Below, one piece after another: positions 56,301 through 63,983 of a stretch of 64,000 bases of DNA. Source of the DNA: Sorex araneus (Eukaryota > Chordata > Mammalia > Eulipotyphla > Soricidae); NCBI RefSeq assembly GCF_027595985.1, contig NC_073305.1, positions 176,402,589 through 176,466,588 on the forward strand. The letters run 5' to 3'. Numbering within the stretch: position 1 is the first letter of the stretch; the number at the start of each line of letters is the position of its first letter. A program made the position numbers and the translations under genes. Below the pieces are notes generated by a model. It had not been told where the DNA came from, did not search any database, and saw only the letters and a list, made by a program, of their open reading frames with translations.

Positions 56301-57674
56301 TTGGAGAGATAATACAGCAGGAAGAATGCTTGCCTTGCAAACAGCAGACCTGGGTTCAATCCCAGCACCCCCATATGGCTCCCCAAGCCCTATTCTTGAG
56401 CACTGAGTCAAGAGTAAGCCGGGAACACATCTGGGTGTGGCCCAAACCCCCTCCCCCAATCAATACAATAAAATTCACATCTCCTTCCCTAGTCTTGACT
56501 CTGCCATTAAGTGTCTTCCCTGAGTGCAGAGTCAGGAGTATGCCCTGAGCACTGCTGGGTGTGGCCTAAACCCTCTCCCCAAACAAATACAATAAAACTC
56601 ACATCTTCTCTTGCCTTGACTCAGCCATTAAGTGCCTGTTAGGATGCTGGACAAATCATAACCAAGAGGGAACCCAGTTCCCTTGGCAACCTGAGCTGCG
56701 ATGAGACAAACTTCAAGGTCTTTTGCACTGGTCAGTTAACCCGCCTCGTCTAGGCTTGGCCACCCCGCACCTCCCCCACCCGGTCTACAACTTTCACCGT
56801 TTATTTTGTTTTTGTTTCCAAGTTGGCGGCGAGCTTGGGGGTTGGTGGTGGGGGGGGGGCTGTTCCAGGCTTACTTGCAAATCCATCACATCACCATGGT
56901 GTTTGATATCACACAGTAACTGATGATCTCCGTCAAACCCTCCTCCTTCGCAGTCCGAGTTCCCGAAATCTCCGATGGACCACAGCGACACAAAGTTTTC
57001 CTGCGAAGGACAAGTTTTTGTTGTTGCTGTTGTTGAGATACGGCGTGTCTCAGCTGTAAGAACTGACACCACTGGGGCTGGAGCAATAGCACAGCGGGTA
57101 GGGCGTTTGCCTTGCACGCGGCCGACCCGGGTTCGAATCCCAGCATCCCATATGGTCCCCCGAGCATCGCCAGGATTAATTCTTTAGTGCAGAACCAGGG
57201 GTAACCCCTGTGCATCGCCGGAAGTGACCCAAAAACCAAAAAAAAAAAAAAAAAAGAATTGACACCGCGTTGGAACCATCTCACCCGAAACCTAAGAGAC
57301 AGGGGCCGGAGCGATAGCAGAGCTGGGAGGGAGTCTGCCTTTCCACGCGGCCGACCCGGGTTCGATCCCCGACATCCCATCTGGTTCCCCCGAGCACCAC
57401 CACGAGTAATTCCTGAGTGCAGAGCCAGGAGAAACACCCAAAAAGAAAGAAGAAAAAAAAGGTGGGGGGTGGGGCATCCTGAGCGGAACTTGAGAGGTTC
57501 GGAGAGTGGAGAAACGGGCTAGCGGAGGCGGGCGGCGCCCGCCCCGACGGGTACCTCATTGTCCCAAGAGCCCGTAGCGAAGGTCTCCGCGGCCTGCAGG
57601 CTCCCCGGAGGCACCGGCCGCCAGCGGGTCTTGCTGATTTTCTGAGACACAAACTTAGCATAGATGTCCTCCAT
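39419..57674 (-). CDS. NUP43: NUP43, nucleoporin 43 kDa (complete, eight coding exons)
   Basis: WD40 beta-propeller subunit of the Nup107-160 (Y) complex, the nuclear-pore scaffold that also acts at kinetochores. Exons on the minus strand: 57674-57555, 57000-56875, 55338-55261, 53887-53707, 50086-49951, 49245-49094, 44260-44138 and 39648-39419. Together they give 1146 nt, 381 residues plus stop; the human protein is about 380. Translation starts MEDIYAKFVSQKISK and ends EAIYVTRQLFS. WD-type motifs are visible as KIWDF (W199), SIWDV (W246) and LWHWD (W290). Every junction is GT-AG and the phases are consistent throughout, so this is a functional gene, not a retrocopy. The introns carry dozens of SINEs and an L1 3' end. 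Start chosen by family match and a strong Kozak context (A at -3, G at +4). Confidence 0.97.
41555..41727 (-). mobile_element. SINE, near consensus
   Basis: T-run, GGGTCACACCCGGAGATGC to TATTGCTCCGGCCCC. AACCCCAGACTATCT is duplicated exactly. Confidence 0.94.
42179..42359 (+). mobile_element. SINE, near consensus
   Basis: GGGGCTGGAGGGATAGCAC to an A17 tail. AGACCCAGAGTCTT duplicated at 42166 and 42359. Carries the related variant GAGTGTACGAGCC. Confidence 0.95.
42562..42733 (-). mobile_element. SINE, near consensus
   Basis: CTTTTTGGGTCACACCTGGC to TATCGCTCCAGCCCC. CACCCCTTTTTCATTCTT / CACCCTTTTTCATTCTT flanks. Confidence 0.95.
43508..43692 (+). mobile_element. SINE with (AAT)n tail
   Basis: GGGGCTGGAGTGATAGCAC to an (AATA)/(AAT)n tail. 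AAAGCTTGCTACTGA is duplicated at 43493 and 43700. Confidence 0.95.
44138..44260 (-). CDS. NUP43: NUP43 coding exon 7
   Basis: Encodes residues 265-305 plus one base: MWEVHFHPSNPDHLF, CSEDGSLWHWDASSD and ending SSLFHQ. This is a complete WD-type blade motif. The acceptor AACTTTTAG ends at 44261 and the donor CAAG|GTAAAA starts at 44137. Confidence 0.95.
44405..44580 (+). mobile_element. SINE
   Basis: GAGGCTGGAGAGATAGCAC to an A12 tail, 145 bp from NUP43 exon 7. Confidence 0.9.
45500..45704 (+). mobile_element. SINE with (AAATA)n tail
   Basis: GGGACCGGAGCAATAGCAC to a 40-bp AAATA-type tail. AAAGATTGGCTCTTCT flanks exactly. Confidence 0.95.
45705..46395 (+). mobile_element. L1 3' UTR copy
   Basis: The end block GAAATGTACACTGGGAGGGA, TATTGTATGACTGAAATTC and CCTCACAGTGATTCAA matches the 52-kb L1; the start is uncertain. 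As at 2270, a T-run rather than an A tail follows. Confidence 0.65.
47138..47325 (+). mobile_element. SINE (CATAAGCC variant)
   Basis: GGCTGGAGCGACAGCAC to an A13 tail, with GAGTGCATAAGCC and an insertion (TCATACAGAC) before GCCAGGTGTG. Confidence 0.9.
48559..48735 (+). mobile_element. SINE, first half of a dimer
   Basis: GGGGCTGGAGCGATAGCAC to an A14 tail, directly followed by a head-deleted second copy. Confidence 0.92.
48744..48920 (+). mobile_element. SINE, head-deleted second half of a dimer
   Basis: Starts at CATAGCACAGCGGGTAGG without the first 12-14 bases; ends in a tail of over 20 A. AACACATTAAAG before the dimer and CCACATTAAAG after it suggest joint insertion. Confidence 0.9.
49094..49245 (-). 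CDS. NUP43: NUP43 coding exon 6
   Basis: Encodes residues 214-264 plus one base. It reads LTGDRVPLHCVDRHPNQQ, then GGQDGMLSIWDVRQG and ends LLKAHEAE. The acceptor is CATGAAAG ending at 49246, weaker in pyrimidines than the other NUP43 acceptors; the donor GAAA|GTAAGT starts at 49093. Confidence 0.95.
49246..49950 (-). other. NUP43: NUP43 intron between coding exons 5 and 6
   Basis: A 705-bp intron without SINEs, the only NUP43 intron that lacks them. Confidence 0.85.
49951..50086 (-). CDS. NUP43: NUP43 coding exon 5
   Basis: Encodes residues 169-213 plus two bases: DNADSSTLHAVTFLRTPE, then GQLKIWDFRQQGNEPSQ. The KIWDF motif is a WD-repeat signature. The acceptor TTTATAG ends at 50087 and the donor CACT|GTAAGT starts at 49950. 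Confidence 0.95.
50172..50356 (+). mobile_element. SINE with (AAAT)n tail
   Basis: GGGGCTGGAGCAATAGCAC to a tail of AAATA units; 85 bp 3' of NUP43 exon 5's acceptor. AAATTTTAAGTCA / AATATTGTAAATCA flanks. Confidence 0.9.
50417..50592 (+). mobile_element. SINE
   Basis: GGGGCTGGAGTGATAGCAC to an AAAGAAAAAAAAA tail. AAAATAGATTCTC flanks exactly. Confidence 0.93.
50602..50775 (+). mobile_element. SINE
   Basis: GGGGCTGGAGCGATAGCAC, close behind the previous copy; slightly diverged body, tail to 50775. Confidence 0.91.
51770..52700 (+). mobile_element. L1 LINE 3' end, 5'-truncated
   Basis: Begins with the L1 3' segment ACAATGGAATACTATACAGC and TCATGCTGAGTGAAATGAGTC. It continues through a 3' UTR with a long purine tract (52243-52540), then CACTGGTGGTGGGAAATG and GTGATTCAATAAAAAAATAAA. 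It is the best reference in the window for the L1 3' UTR pieces listed elsewhere. It sits sense to the plus strand, antisense to NUP43, in the intron between exons 5 and 4. No intact ORF is present. Confidence 0.85.
52243..52540 (+). repeat. Polypurine (GGGAGA)n tract of an L1 3' UTR
   Basis: About 300 bp almost free of pyrimidines on the plus strand, built of GGGAGAGA/GAGGGGGA variants. It corresponds to the short purine tract of other L1 copies here (for example 2050-2110) but is much longer. Open frames on both strands across it are low-complexity artefacts. Confidence 0.92.
53240..53605 (-). mobile_element. Nested SINEs: young copy 53403-53590 inside an older one
   Basis: The young copy (T-run, GGGTCACACCCGGCGATGC to TATTGCTCCAGCC) is flanked by GCTCCAGCCCCAATTTT twice, the end of the older copy at 53240-53400. 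The young copy is stop-free in all three plus-strand frames. Confidence 0.92.
53707..53887 (-). CDS. NUP43: NUP43 coding exon 4
   Basis: Encodes residues 109-168 plus one base. It contains HYHTGPGSPSYSSAPCTG and PEIVTVGEDGRINLF, a propeller-blade strand. The acceptor TGTGTAG ends at 53888 and the donor ATTG|GTAAGA starts at 53706. Confidence 0.95.
53888..55260 (-). other. NUP43: NUP43 intron between coding exons 3 and 4
   Basis: A 1.4-kb intron holding worn SINEs at + 54050-54200, + 54300-54460 and + 54550-54710 plus a better copy at 54820. 55020-55260 is AT-rich and unique. Confidence 0.8.
54820..54998 (+). mobile_element. SINE
   Basis: GCTGGAGCAATAGTATAGTGGG to GGTATGGCCCAAAAAGCC and a long A tail. 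Confidence 0.85.
55261..55338 (-). CDS. NUP43: NUP43 coding exon 3
   Basis: A 78-nt exon encoding residues 83-108 (FFDQERIVAASSTGC through LHHPNNQ). The acceptor CTATTTAG ends at 55339 and the donor CAG|GTAAAG starts at 55260. Phase 0 at both ends. Confidence 0.95.
55339..56874 (-). other. NUP43: NUP43 intron between coding exons 2 and 3
   Basis: A 1.5-kb intron with worn SINEs at + 55410-55590, - 55735-55900 and + 56300-56450, and the long-type copy at 56060. AATAAAATTCACATCTC and similar recur at about 56255-56280, 56465 and 56590, a small local duplication. No gene. Confidence 0.8.
56060..56245 (-). mobile_element. Long-type SINE, head-deleted
   Basis: Plus strand: GTTGCTCATCAATTTGCTCG, GTCTCCATTGTGAGAC, TTTTTGGCATATCAAATAC, CTTGCCAGGCTCTGCCG to GAGGGGCGGAGGAATCGAAC; the tRNA head beyond the B box is missing. 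Confidence 0.85.
56875..57000 (-). CDS. NUP43: NUP43 coding exon 2
   Basis: Encodes residues 41-82, 42 codons in phase 0: ENFVSLWSIGDFGN, later GDHQLLCDIKHHGDVMDLQ. The acceptor TTCGCAG ends at 57001 and the donor CAA|GTAAGC starts at 56874. Two SINEs fill most of the 554-bp intron upstream. Confidence 0.96.
57073..57256 (+). mobile_element. SINE in NUP43 intron 1
   Basis: GGGGCTGGAGCAATAGCAC to an A17 tail. GAACTGACACCAC / GAATTGACACCGC flanks. It ends 73 bp from the exon 2 acceptor, antisense to NUP43. Confidence 0.94.
57301..57460 (+). mobile_element. SINE in NUP43 intron 1
   Basis: GGGGCCGGAGCGATAGCAG; the body lacks about 30 bp before the tail (CCAGGAGAAACACCCAAAAAG). Confidence 0.92.
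57555..57674 (-). CDS. NUP43: NUP43 coding exon 1
   Basis: Encodes residues 1-40, starting MEDIYAKF and ending ATGSWDNE, then donor GAG|GTACCC with GT at 57554-57553. The exon lies in the NUP43 CpG island. The frame stays open 5' to an ATG at 57842, but a CCAAT box at about 57751-57757 suggests transcription starts between the two. Confidence 0.96.
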
Positions 57675-57960
57675 GCTGAACAGCAGCCGCAGCGGGGCCA
57701 GCCCCGAGCGCCGCGCGCGCCTCCCGGGCCCCGCCCCTTCCCGCGGCCCTGATTGGGCGGCGCCCGGCCGCGGCGACGGCGGCCGGCGAGGGCCAGTTCT
57801 GTTCCCCGCGCCCGGGGCTCGCGTCGGAGCAGGTGACGCCATTCCTATGGAGACGAGCGCAAGGACACGCAGCCTTTGGGCGGGGCTGATCGCTGGCGTG
57901 TGTGAGGCTGCGTCTTAGCACCAGCCCTTGAAAGGACTGGAGGACTACCGCGTGCGGGGC
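57675..57960 (-). promoter_or_regulatory. NUP43 CpG-island promoter
   Basis: GC-rich sequence 5' of the NUP43 start. On the minus strand it holds a CCAAT box (plus strand GATTGGG at about 57751-57757) and a GC box (CCCCGCCCC at about 57730-57738). The CCAAT position predicts initiation just upstream of the ATG at 57674. CpG richness ends at about 57.96 kb. Confidence 0.7.
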
Positions 57961-58439
57961 CCCTGAGCCCCCCAAAACTAAAACTTAAGCCACTCCCATT
58001 CTTGTAGGTCCTGCGCCCTCCTCTGCGAAATCTTTATAGGAACGCTTGAGACTGCATTTGTTGTTGGTTTCTGATTTGTCTTCTTGCCATACCCGGCGGT
58101 GCTCAGGGCAAGCAATATGATTGACAGTGTAATTGCGACAATCTCCTAAAAAGAAAACTTAGCAGGGGCCAGAAAGGTACTAAAGCAGGTTAGGCACTTA
58201 ACTTGCCTTGCACGTGGCTGATCAATCCCTGGCACTCCAGAGAGTTCCCCTGAGCACTAGAAGGAGTGATATCTGAACATAGAGCCAAGAGTAACATGAG
58301 CTCAGCTGATGTGGGCCAAAACCCAGAGAAAAAGAAAAGAAAGCTAGCAACCGGGTTTAAAAAAAAATTGTTATTAGAATAAGTGCTGTGCTGTTTATTT
58401 AGATCACCATAGGCGGCAGTTTTGTTTTGTTTTGTTTTG

Positions 58440-58590
58440 TTGCTTTTTGGGTCACACCCGGTTACTCCTGGCTTTGCACTCAGGAATTACTCCTGGCGGT
58501 GCTCAGTGGAGCATATGGGATGCTGGGAATCGAACCCTGGTCTGCTGTGTGAAAGGCAAACGCCCTACGCGCTGTACTATCTCTCCATAG
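58440..58590 (-). mobile_element. SINE
   Basis: (GTTTT)n, GCTTTTTGGGTCACACCCGG to TATCTCTCCATAGG. An internal deletion removes part of the 3' body. Confidence 0.88.
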
Positions 58591-58955
58591 GATGCAGCTT
58601 TATCAGAAAAGGATATATTGAAAGAACTGGTTCTTAAGGATGGACTGGATGCTGAGTAAAAAGGAATGGAATAATATAGGTGTAATTAAAAGCGCAGAAG
58701 TAAGTTAGGCCATTTTCCTTGGCTGTCAGTTTTATATGTTAGATTCGTATTTAAGGAGGGGGGAGAAAAAAAAAGGAGTGGAGGGATAGTACAAAGGGTA
58801 AGATGCTTTCCTTGCCCACTGCAAACTTGCTTCAATCCCCAGCAGCGCATATGGCCCACCAAATGCCAACAGAAGTGATCCCTGAGCACAGAGCCAGGAG
58901 TAAGCCCTGCACGCCTGCAGATGTGGCCTAAAAAAAGATTATTTAAAAAAAAATA

Positions 58956-59125
58956 GGGGCTGGAGCAATAGCACAGCGGGTAGGGCGTTTGCCTTGCACA
59001 CAGCCGACCCGGGTTTGATTCCCAGCATCCCATATGGTCCCTGGAGCACCGCCAGGGGTGATTCCTGGGTGCAGAGCCAGGAGTAACCCCAGTGCATTGC
59101 CGGGTGTGGCCCAAAAAAAAAAAAG
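58956..59125 (+). mobile_element. SINE
   Basis: GGGGCTGGAGCAATAGCAC to GTGTGGCCCAAAAAAAAAAA. Confidence 0.93.
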
Positions 59126-59461
59126 GGAAAGATAATAAGCTTAGATAATAAGCTGGTGTGTTAATGGGTGTGATGATCTCTTGTAGTGATTTTCTTATGC
59201 CCTCCCCCTTAATTATTGTTGAGGATGGGGCTTTAGCTGTTGTTCTGCAAGACGGATGAGCTGCTCATCTTTTTGATTTTTTTTCTTTTTTGGCTGTACC
59301 CAATTGTTCTCAGGGCTTACTCCTGGCTTTTCACTCCTGGATCAATCCTGGCAGTACTTGGGGGGCCATATGGGTTGCTAGGGAGCGAACCCAGGTTGGC
59401 CATGTGTGAGGCGAGCACCCTCCCCTCTGTACTATCGCTTCAGCCTTCATCTGCATGTAGC

Positions 59462-59695
59462 ACTGTCGTTCTGTTCATCGATTTGCTCGAGCAGGCACAG
59501 TAATGTCTCCATTGTGAGACTTGTTGTTACTGTTTTTGGCATATCGAATACACCACAGGTAGCTTGCTAGGCTCTGCCGTGCAAGGGTAGTTACTCTTGG
59601 TAGCTTGCCGGGCTCTCCAAGAGAGACAGAGGAATCAAACCCAGGTGAGTCGCATCCAAGGCAAACGCCCTAGCCACTGTGCTATTGCTCCAGTA
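59462..59695 (-). mobile_element. Long-type SINE, full length
   Basis: Plus strand: CACTGTCGTTCTGTTCATCG, CTCGAGCAGGCACAGTAATG, GGCATATCGAATACACC to GTGCTATTGCTCCAGT. Head and B box present. Confidence 0.88.
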
Positions 59696-60278
59696 CTCAT
59701 CATTTTTTATAATTAAAATTTTTAACATTTACTATTAAAAGATATTTTTTAAAAATTTGGACAGCCACCAATAACAAAAACTCTTAGTATTGTGAAAAAC
59801 AAACAAACAAAAATCCAACAGAAAACCTCAGGTTCTGGGATATATCTTAGAGGTAGAGTTCTCATATATAATGCATAAAAACAAACGAAAATAATGGGTT
59901 AGTTGGGAGAATGGTCATACCCATCAGTGCTCGGGCTTACTCCTGGCTCTGTGTTCAGAGATAACTCCTGGTGATACTCAGGGGACCATACAGGTTGCTG
60001 GGGATAGAGCCAGCAGGTACCTTGCCCACTCTACTCCAGTTTCCAGTGACTTTTTTTTTTGCCGGGTGGGGATTTGGGGGCCACACCTGGCGATGCTCAG
60101 GCCTTACTCCTGGGTTCTGTATTCAGGAATTACTTCTTGTAGTACTTGGGGGACCATGTGGGATGCCAGAGATTGAAACTGGGTTGGCTGTGTGCAAGGC
60201 AAATACCCTACCCACTGTACTATTGCTCTGCTCCCCCCCAAATAACCTCTTTATTCTATGTTAATAATTGCATCATGG

Positions 60279-60455
60279 GGGCCGGAGCGATAGTACAGTG
60301 GGTAGGCTTTTTGCCTTCCATGCAGCTGATAAGGTTCAGTCCCCAGCACCCCATATTGTCTCCCGAGCATTGCCAGGAGTGATTCCTGAGTGCAGAGCCA
60401 GGATTAACCCACAAGCATCCCTGGTTGTGACCCAAAAAGCCAAAAAAAAAAAAAT
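60279..60455 (+). mobile_element. SINE
   Basis: GGGGCCGGAGCGATAGTAC to GTTGTGACCCAAAAAGCC and a tail. AATTGCATCATGG / AATTGCATAGTGG flanks. Confidence 0.93.
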
Positions 60456-60989
60456 TGCATAGTGGTTGTTTCTGTGGAAAGAGTTCATGATATTTTTGTT
60501 TCCCTGATAGTAGTCCTGACTCACATAACTTTTTTTACCGGCTTTCAATTGGGGCCACACCTGAAGTGCTCAGGCCTTAGTCCTGGCTCTGTACTCAGGG
60601 TACTCCTGGAAAGCTCAAGGGGACCATGTGAGGTGCTATGGAGTAAACCTAGGTTGATGGAATGCAGGGAAAGCACTTTACCCACTGTATCCGTCCCCCT
60701 CAACCCAGTGATTTTTGTTCTTTTATTTTGTTTGAGCTTTAGCCATGAGCAGCTCAGGGGCTGAAATTCCCCCCAGGTACTTGGTTATTCAGGGAACTCT
60801 TCAGTGCTGGGGGATCCAGCCCTACCTCCCACATGCAAAGCCTGTGCTCCAGCTCCAGCCCATGGGACTATTTCTTGCCTCCCCCACCCCTTTTTAAAAA
60901 AATATGCCACAGTAGGCTATGCTCAGGTTTTGCTCGTGTTTTTTTTTTATTTTTATCTTATTTATCTTTATTTCAAAAGTCATTTGATC

Positions 60990-61330
60990 TTTTTTAAAGG
61001 AGTTTTATTGGACCACTGTGAGATACAGTTACAAACTTGCATGGCTATGTTTCAGTCAAACAATGCTCAAACAATCCCTCCACCAGTGCACATTTTCCAC
61101 CACCATTGTTCCCAGTGTCCTACCCACAAGTTCCACGCCCTCCCTCTGGGGTAGGTACAATCCTTCTTACTCTCTAATTTTGGGCATTATGATTTGCAAT
61201 ACAGATACTAAAAGGTCATCGTGTTTGGTCCTTGGCCTATTTTCAGCACACATCTCCCATCCTGGGCGATCCCTCCAACCATCATTTACTTAGAGATTCT
61301 TTTTCCATCCCAACTGCTTTTTTCCCCAGC
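60990..61330 (-). mobile_element. L1 3' UTR, antisense copy
   Basis: Plus strand: TTATTGGACCACTGTGAGAT, CCCTCCACCAGTGCAC, TTTCCACCACCATTG and GATTTGCAATACAGATAC, colinear with the 31-kb antisense copy. Confidence 0.8.
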
Positions 61331-61764
61331 ACGTGGGGGCCGGCTTCCAAACCCCCTCCTAGCCCTTATCTCTCCTGTCCTTAGGTGTTAGTCTCATATT
61401 ATGGTACTTTATATTCCACAAATAATTACTCTTTGTTTTGTGCTCAGGGATCACTCTTGGTGGGCTCAGGGGGTTGAATTTGGGTCGGCAGAATGCAAGG
61501 CATGCACCTTACCCGCTGCATTATCGCTCTCGCCCATATTTTTCCCTGTTAATAAAAATAATTTGGGGCCATATCTGGCAGTGCTCAGGTCTTATTTCTA
61601 CCTCTGAGTCCAGGGATCACTCCTGGCAGGGCTCGGAGAATCATATGGGATGCCAAGGATCAAACCCAGGTCAACTGAGTGCAAAGCAAGAGTCTTACCT
61701 GCTGTAGTATCTCTCTGGCCCTGTTTTTATTTTTTTATTTTTTATCTTTTAAAAATTTTTATAT

Positions 61765-61936
61765 ATTTTTTTGCTTTTTGGATCACACCCGGCGATGCAC
61801 AGAAGTTACTCCTGGCTCTGCACTCAGGAATTACCCCTGGTGGTGCTCAGGGGACCATATGGGATGCTGGGAATCGAACCCGGGTCGGCCGCGTGCAAGG
61901 CAATCGCCCTACCCGATGTGCTTTTGCTCCAGCCCC
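61765..61936 (-). mobile_element. SINE, near consensus
   Basis: GCTTTTTGGATCACACCCGG to TTTTGCTCCAGCCCC. TGTTTTTATTTTT flanks both sides. Confidence 0.93.
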
Positions 61937-62334
61937 ATGTTTTTATTTTTAAATTACTAAATCATCAAGGAATTGTAGAGAAGTGATGCGCTGGAAAATT
62001 ATTAAGGATTCCTACCTGGGAATATTCTTCCTAAGACCTAAATCCAGAATAGGTAATGCTTATTCCAGGTTTTAAATGGCCTATAGGGGCTGGAGAGAGT
62101 ACAGTGGGTAGGGCGCTTGTCTTATAGGCAGCTGACCCTGGCTCACACCCCCCCCACCACCACCACATATGGTTCCCTGGACCCCGTCAGGAGTGAACCC
62201 TGAAGGAGAGCCAGGTGTGGCCCCAACAACATCAGAAAACAAAAACAAAACAAACATGACTGTCACTTTTGACAAAATGTCTGAACTTGAAGTAGAATCA
62301 CAAAACAACTGCTCAGAGGAGAGCATTAATATCT

Positions 62335-62514
62335 TTTTTTTTTTTTGCTTTTTGGGTCACACCTGGCAATTAATGCACAGGGGTTACTCCTGGCTCTGCA
62401 CTCAGGAATTACTCCTGGCGGTGCTCAGGGGACCATATGAGATGCTGGGAATCGAACCCGGGTCGGCCAAGTGCAAGGCAAATGCCTTAACCGCTGTGCT
62501 ATCGCTCCAGCCCC
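62335..62514 (-). mobile_element. SINE
   Basis: T-run, GCTTTTTGGGTCACACCTGG to TATCGCTCCAGCCCCC; a 4-base insertion gives CAATTAATGCACAGG. Confidence 0.93.
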
Positions 62515-62597
62515 CCCAAATGATTATTTTTAACTAAAATTTTTATTTAATTGAATCACGCATGGCGAATTACAAAGTTATAGAATAATTAAGTGGG

Positions 62598-62772
62598 GGG
62601 GGCTGGAGTGATAGCACAGCGGGTAGGGCATTTGCCTTGCATGCAGCAGCCGGGTTCTATTCCCAGCATCCCATATGGTCCCCTGAGCACCGCCAGGGGT
62701 AATTCCTGAGTGCAGAGCCAGGAGTGACCCCTGTGCATCGCCGGTGTGACCCAAAAAGCAAAAACAAACAAA
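62598..62772 (+). mobile_element. SINE
   Basis: GGGGCTGGAGTGATAGCAC to GTGTGACCCAAAAAGC and a tail; a small deletion in the head (GCAGCAGCCGGG). TAGAATAATTAAGTG precedes it. Confidence 0.93.
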
Positions 62773-63732
62773 ATAAGTGTTATTTCTAACTAAACATGTA
62801 TTATTTTACTCTTTTTGCTTAGTAGCTCACACCCGGCAATATTCAGGGGTTACTCCTAGCTCTAGACACCCCGCGATGCTCAGGGGTTACTCCCGGCGGT
62901 GCTCGGAGGACCATATGGGATGCAGAGAATTGAACCCAGAATTGAACCGGCTGCGGGCAAGGCAAAAACCCAGCCGTGTTTCCTTTTTCGGTCACCCTGC
63001 GGTGCTCGGAGGTTACTCCCGGCTCAAGGGGAACGGAACTGGGCCTCTCCCGTGCGAAGCACAGGCTCAGCGCTCTGGACGAGCCCATTTGCATTGCGTG
63101 GGGGAGAAGCGCAAGTGCCCCATCCCTCACCGTCCGCACGCCGCGGTTCTCTCCCGCTTTCGGAATCAGTGATCTAAGAGTTAGCTGTGAATAAACAAAG
63201 CAAGGTCCCAAAGTCCCTGCTCAGAGGGTTAGTCCTTGTCCCGCTGCCAGAGGGGCCGGAGCGCGGACGCGTCGGAGCGGACCTGGGCCCTCCGCGGCGA
63301 CCCCGAGGACTCAGGCGCCGGCGTCGGGAGCTCAAGCCGCCGACGGACCCAAACATGCGCGCGCTGGGTTGGGCGAGGAGCGGACGGAGGAAGCCCACCG
63401 CCTAGCAACCTGGACAGCCATAGGAGCAGCCCCGCGCTCGCAACAGCTGACCCGGCGGCGCAGGAGCCGAGCTCGGGGGCGGCGGCGGCGGCACGTTGCT
63501 ACGCGCCCCGCACCGGAGCCCGCGCCGGGCCCGCGCCGAGAGCCTCGGGCCCAGCTGTCCGGGGCTCGGCGCGAAGCGGGCGCGCAGTCCGCGGCTGCGG
63601 GAAGAGGGCACGTGCCGCCGCCGCCGCAGCAGCGGCGCTGACTCAGCCCGGCCTCGGCGCGCGTCCGGGGCAACCGCGCCCGCCCGCGGCCCCGCCCGGC
63701 CCCGCCCGGCCGCGCCCGGCGTCACAGGGCGC

Positions 63733-63798
63733 ATGCGTGCCGCGGGGGATGCCGGGAGCGCGCAGTGGCGGCAGCGGCGGCGGCGGCGACGGCAGTAA
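63733..63798 (+). promoter_or_regulatory. Upstream ORF in the PCMT1 leader
   Basis: ATG at 63733 opens a 21-codon arginine-rich frame that stops at 63798. It overlaps the long-form PCMT1 start (63749) in another frame and ends 130 nt before the classical start (63929). It matters only if transcription begins upstream of 63733. Confidence 0.4.
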
Positions 63799-63983
63799 CC
63801 GCGGCGACTCCGCCGGGGACGCGGGCGGGGCGGTAACCGTGTGGGAAGTGGTCTCACTCTTAGGGAAATTGTTCGGCACCGTCGCCGCGCTGAAGGCGCT
63901 TCTGTACCTGCTCCGGGTGTGCCTCGCGATGGCCTGGAAATCCGGCGGCGCCAGCCACTCGGAGCTGATCCACAATCTCCGCA
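63749..63983 (+). CDS. PCMT1: PCMT1, protein-L-isoaspartate O-methyltransferase (first coding exon, partial)
   Basis: The enzyme methylates isoaspartyl residues with S-adenosylmethionine to repair aged proteins, mainly in the cytosol. Only exon 1 is present; the donor is CGCA|GTAAGTG, with GT at 63984-63985. The classical start is the ATG at 63929 (MAWKSGGASHSELIHNLR, good Kozak G at -3 and +4). An in-frame upstream ATG at 63749 adds 60 residues: a Gly/Ser-rich stretch, then a hydrophobic segment (VVSLLGKLFGTVAALKALLY) resembling a membrane helix. A longer form with this type of extension is known in mammals, so the longer coordinates are given. The methyltransferase domain lies right of the window. 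Confidence 0.93.

Larger units (their letters stand above)
57001..57554 (-). other. NUP43: NUP43 intron 1 (554 bp, mostly two SINEs)
   Basis: SINEs at 57073-57256 and 57301-57460 make up about 60% of this short intron; the rest is 72 bp next to exon 2 and about 95 bp of GC-rich sequence next to exon 1. Confidence 0.92.
57961..63179. other. Spacer between divergent NUP43 and PCMT1 promoters
   Basis: 5.2 kb of repeats and no gene. Worn SINEs: + 58165-58330, + 58770-58940, - 59285-59450, - 59915-60030, - 60055-60235, - 60545-60690, - 60720-60860, - 61440-61535, - 61565-61725, + 62087-62235, - 62810-62970, - 62985-63070. The better copies are listed separately. Confidence 0.8.

Noticed and set aside
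63402-63975. Minus-strand open frames of 110-151 codons opposite PCMT1
   Set aside because: Arg/Ala/Pro-rich shadows of a CpG island and of the PCMT1 exon; no gene recognised.
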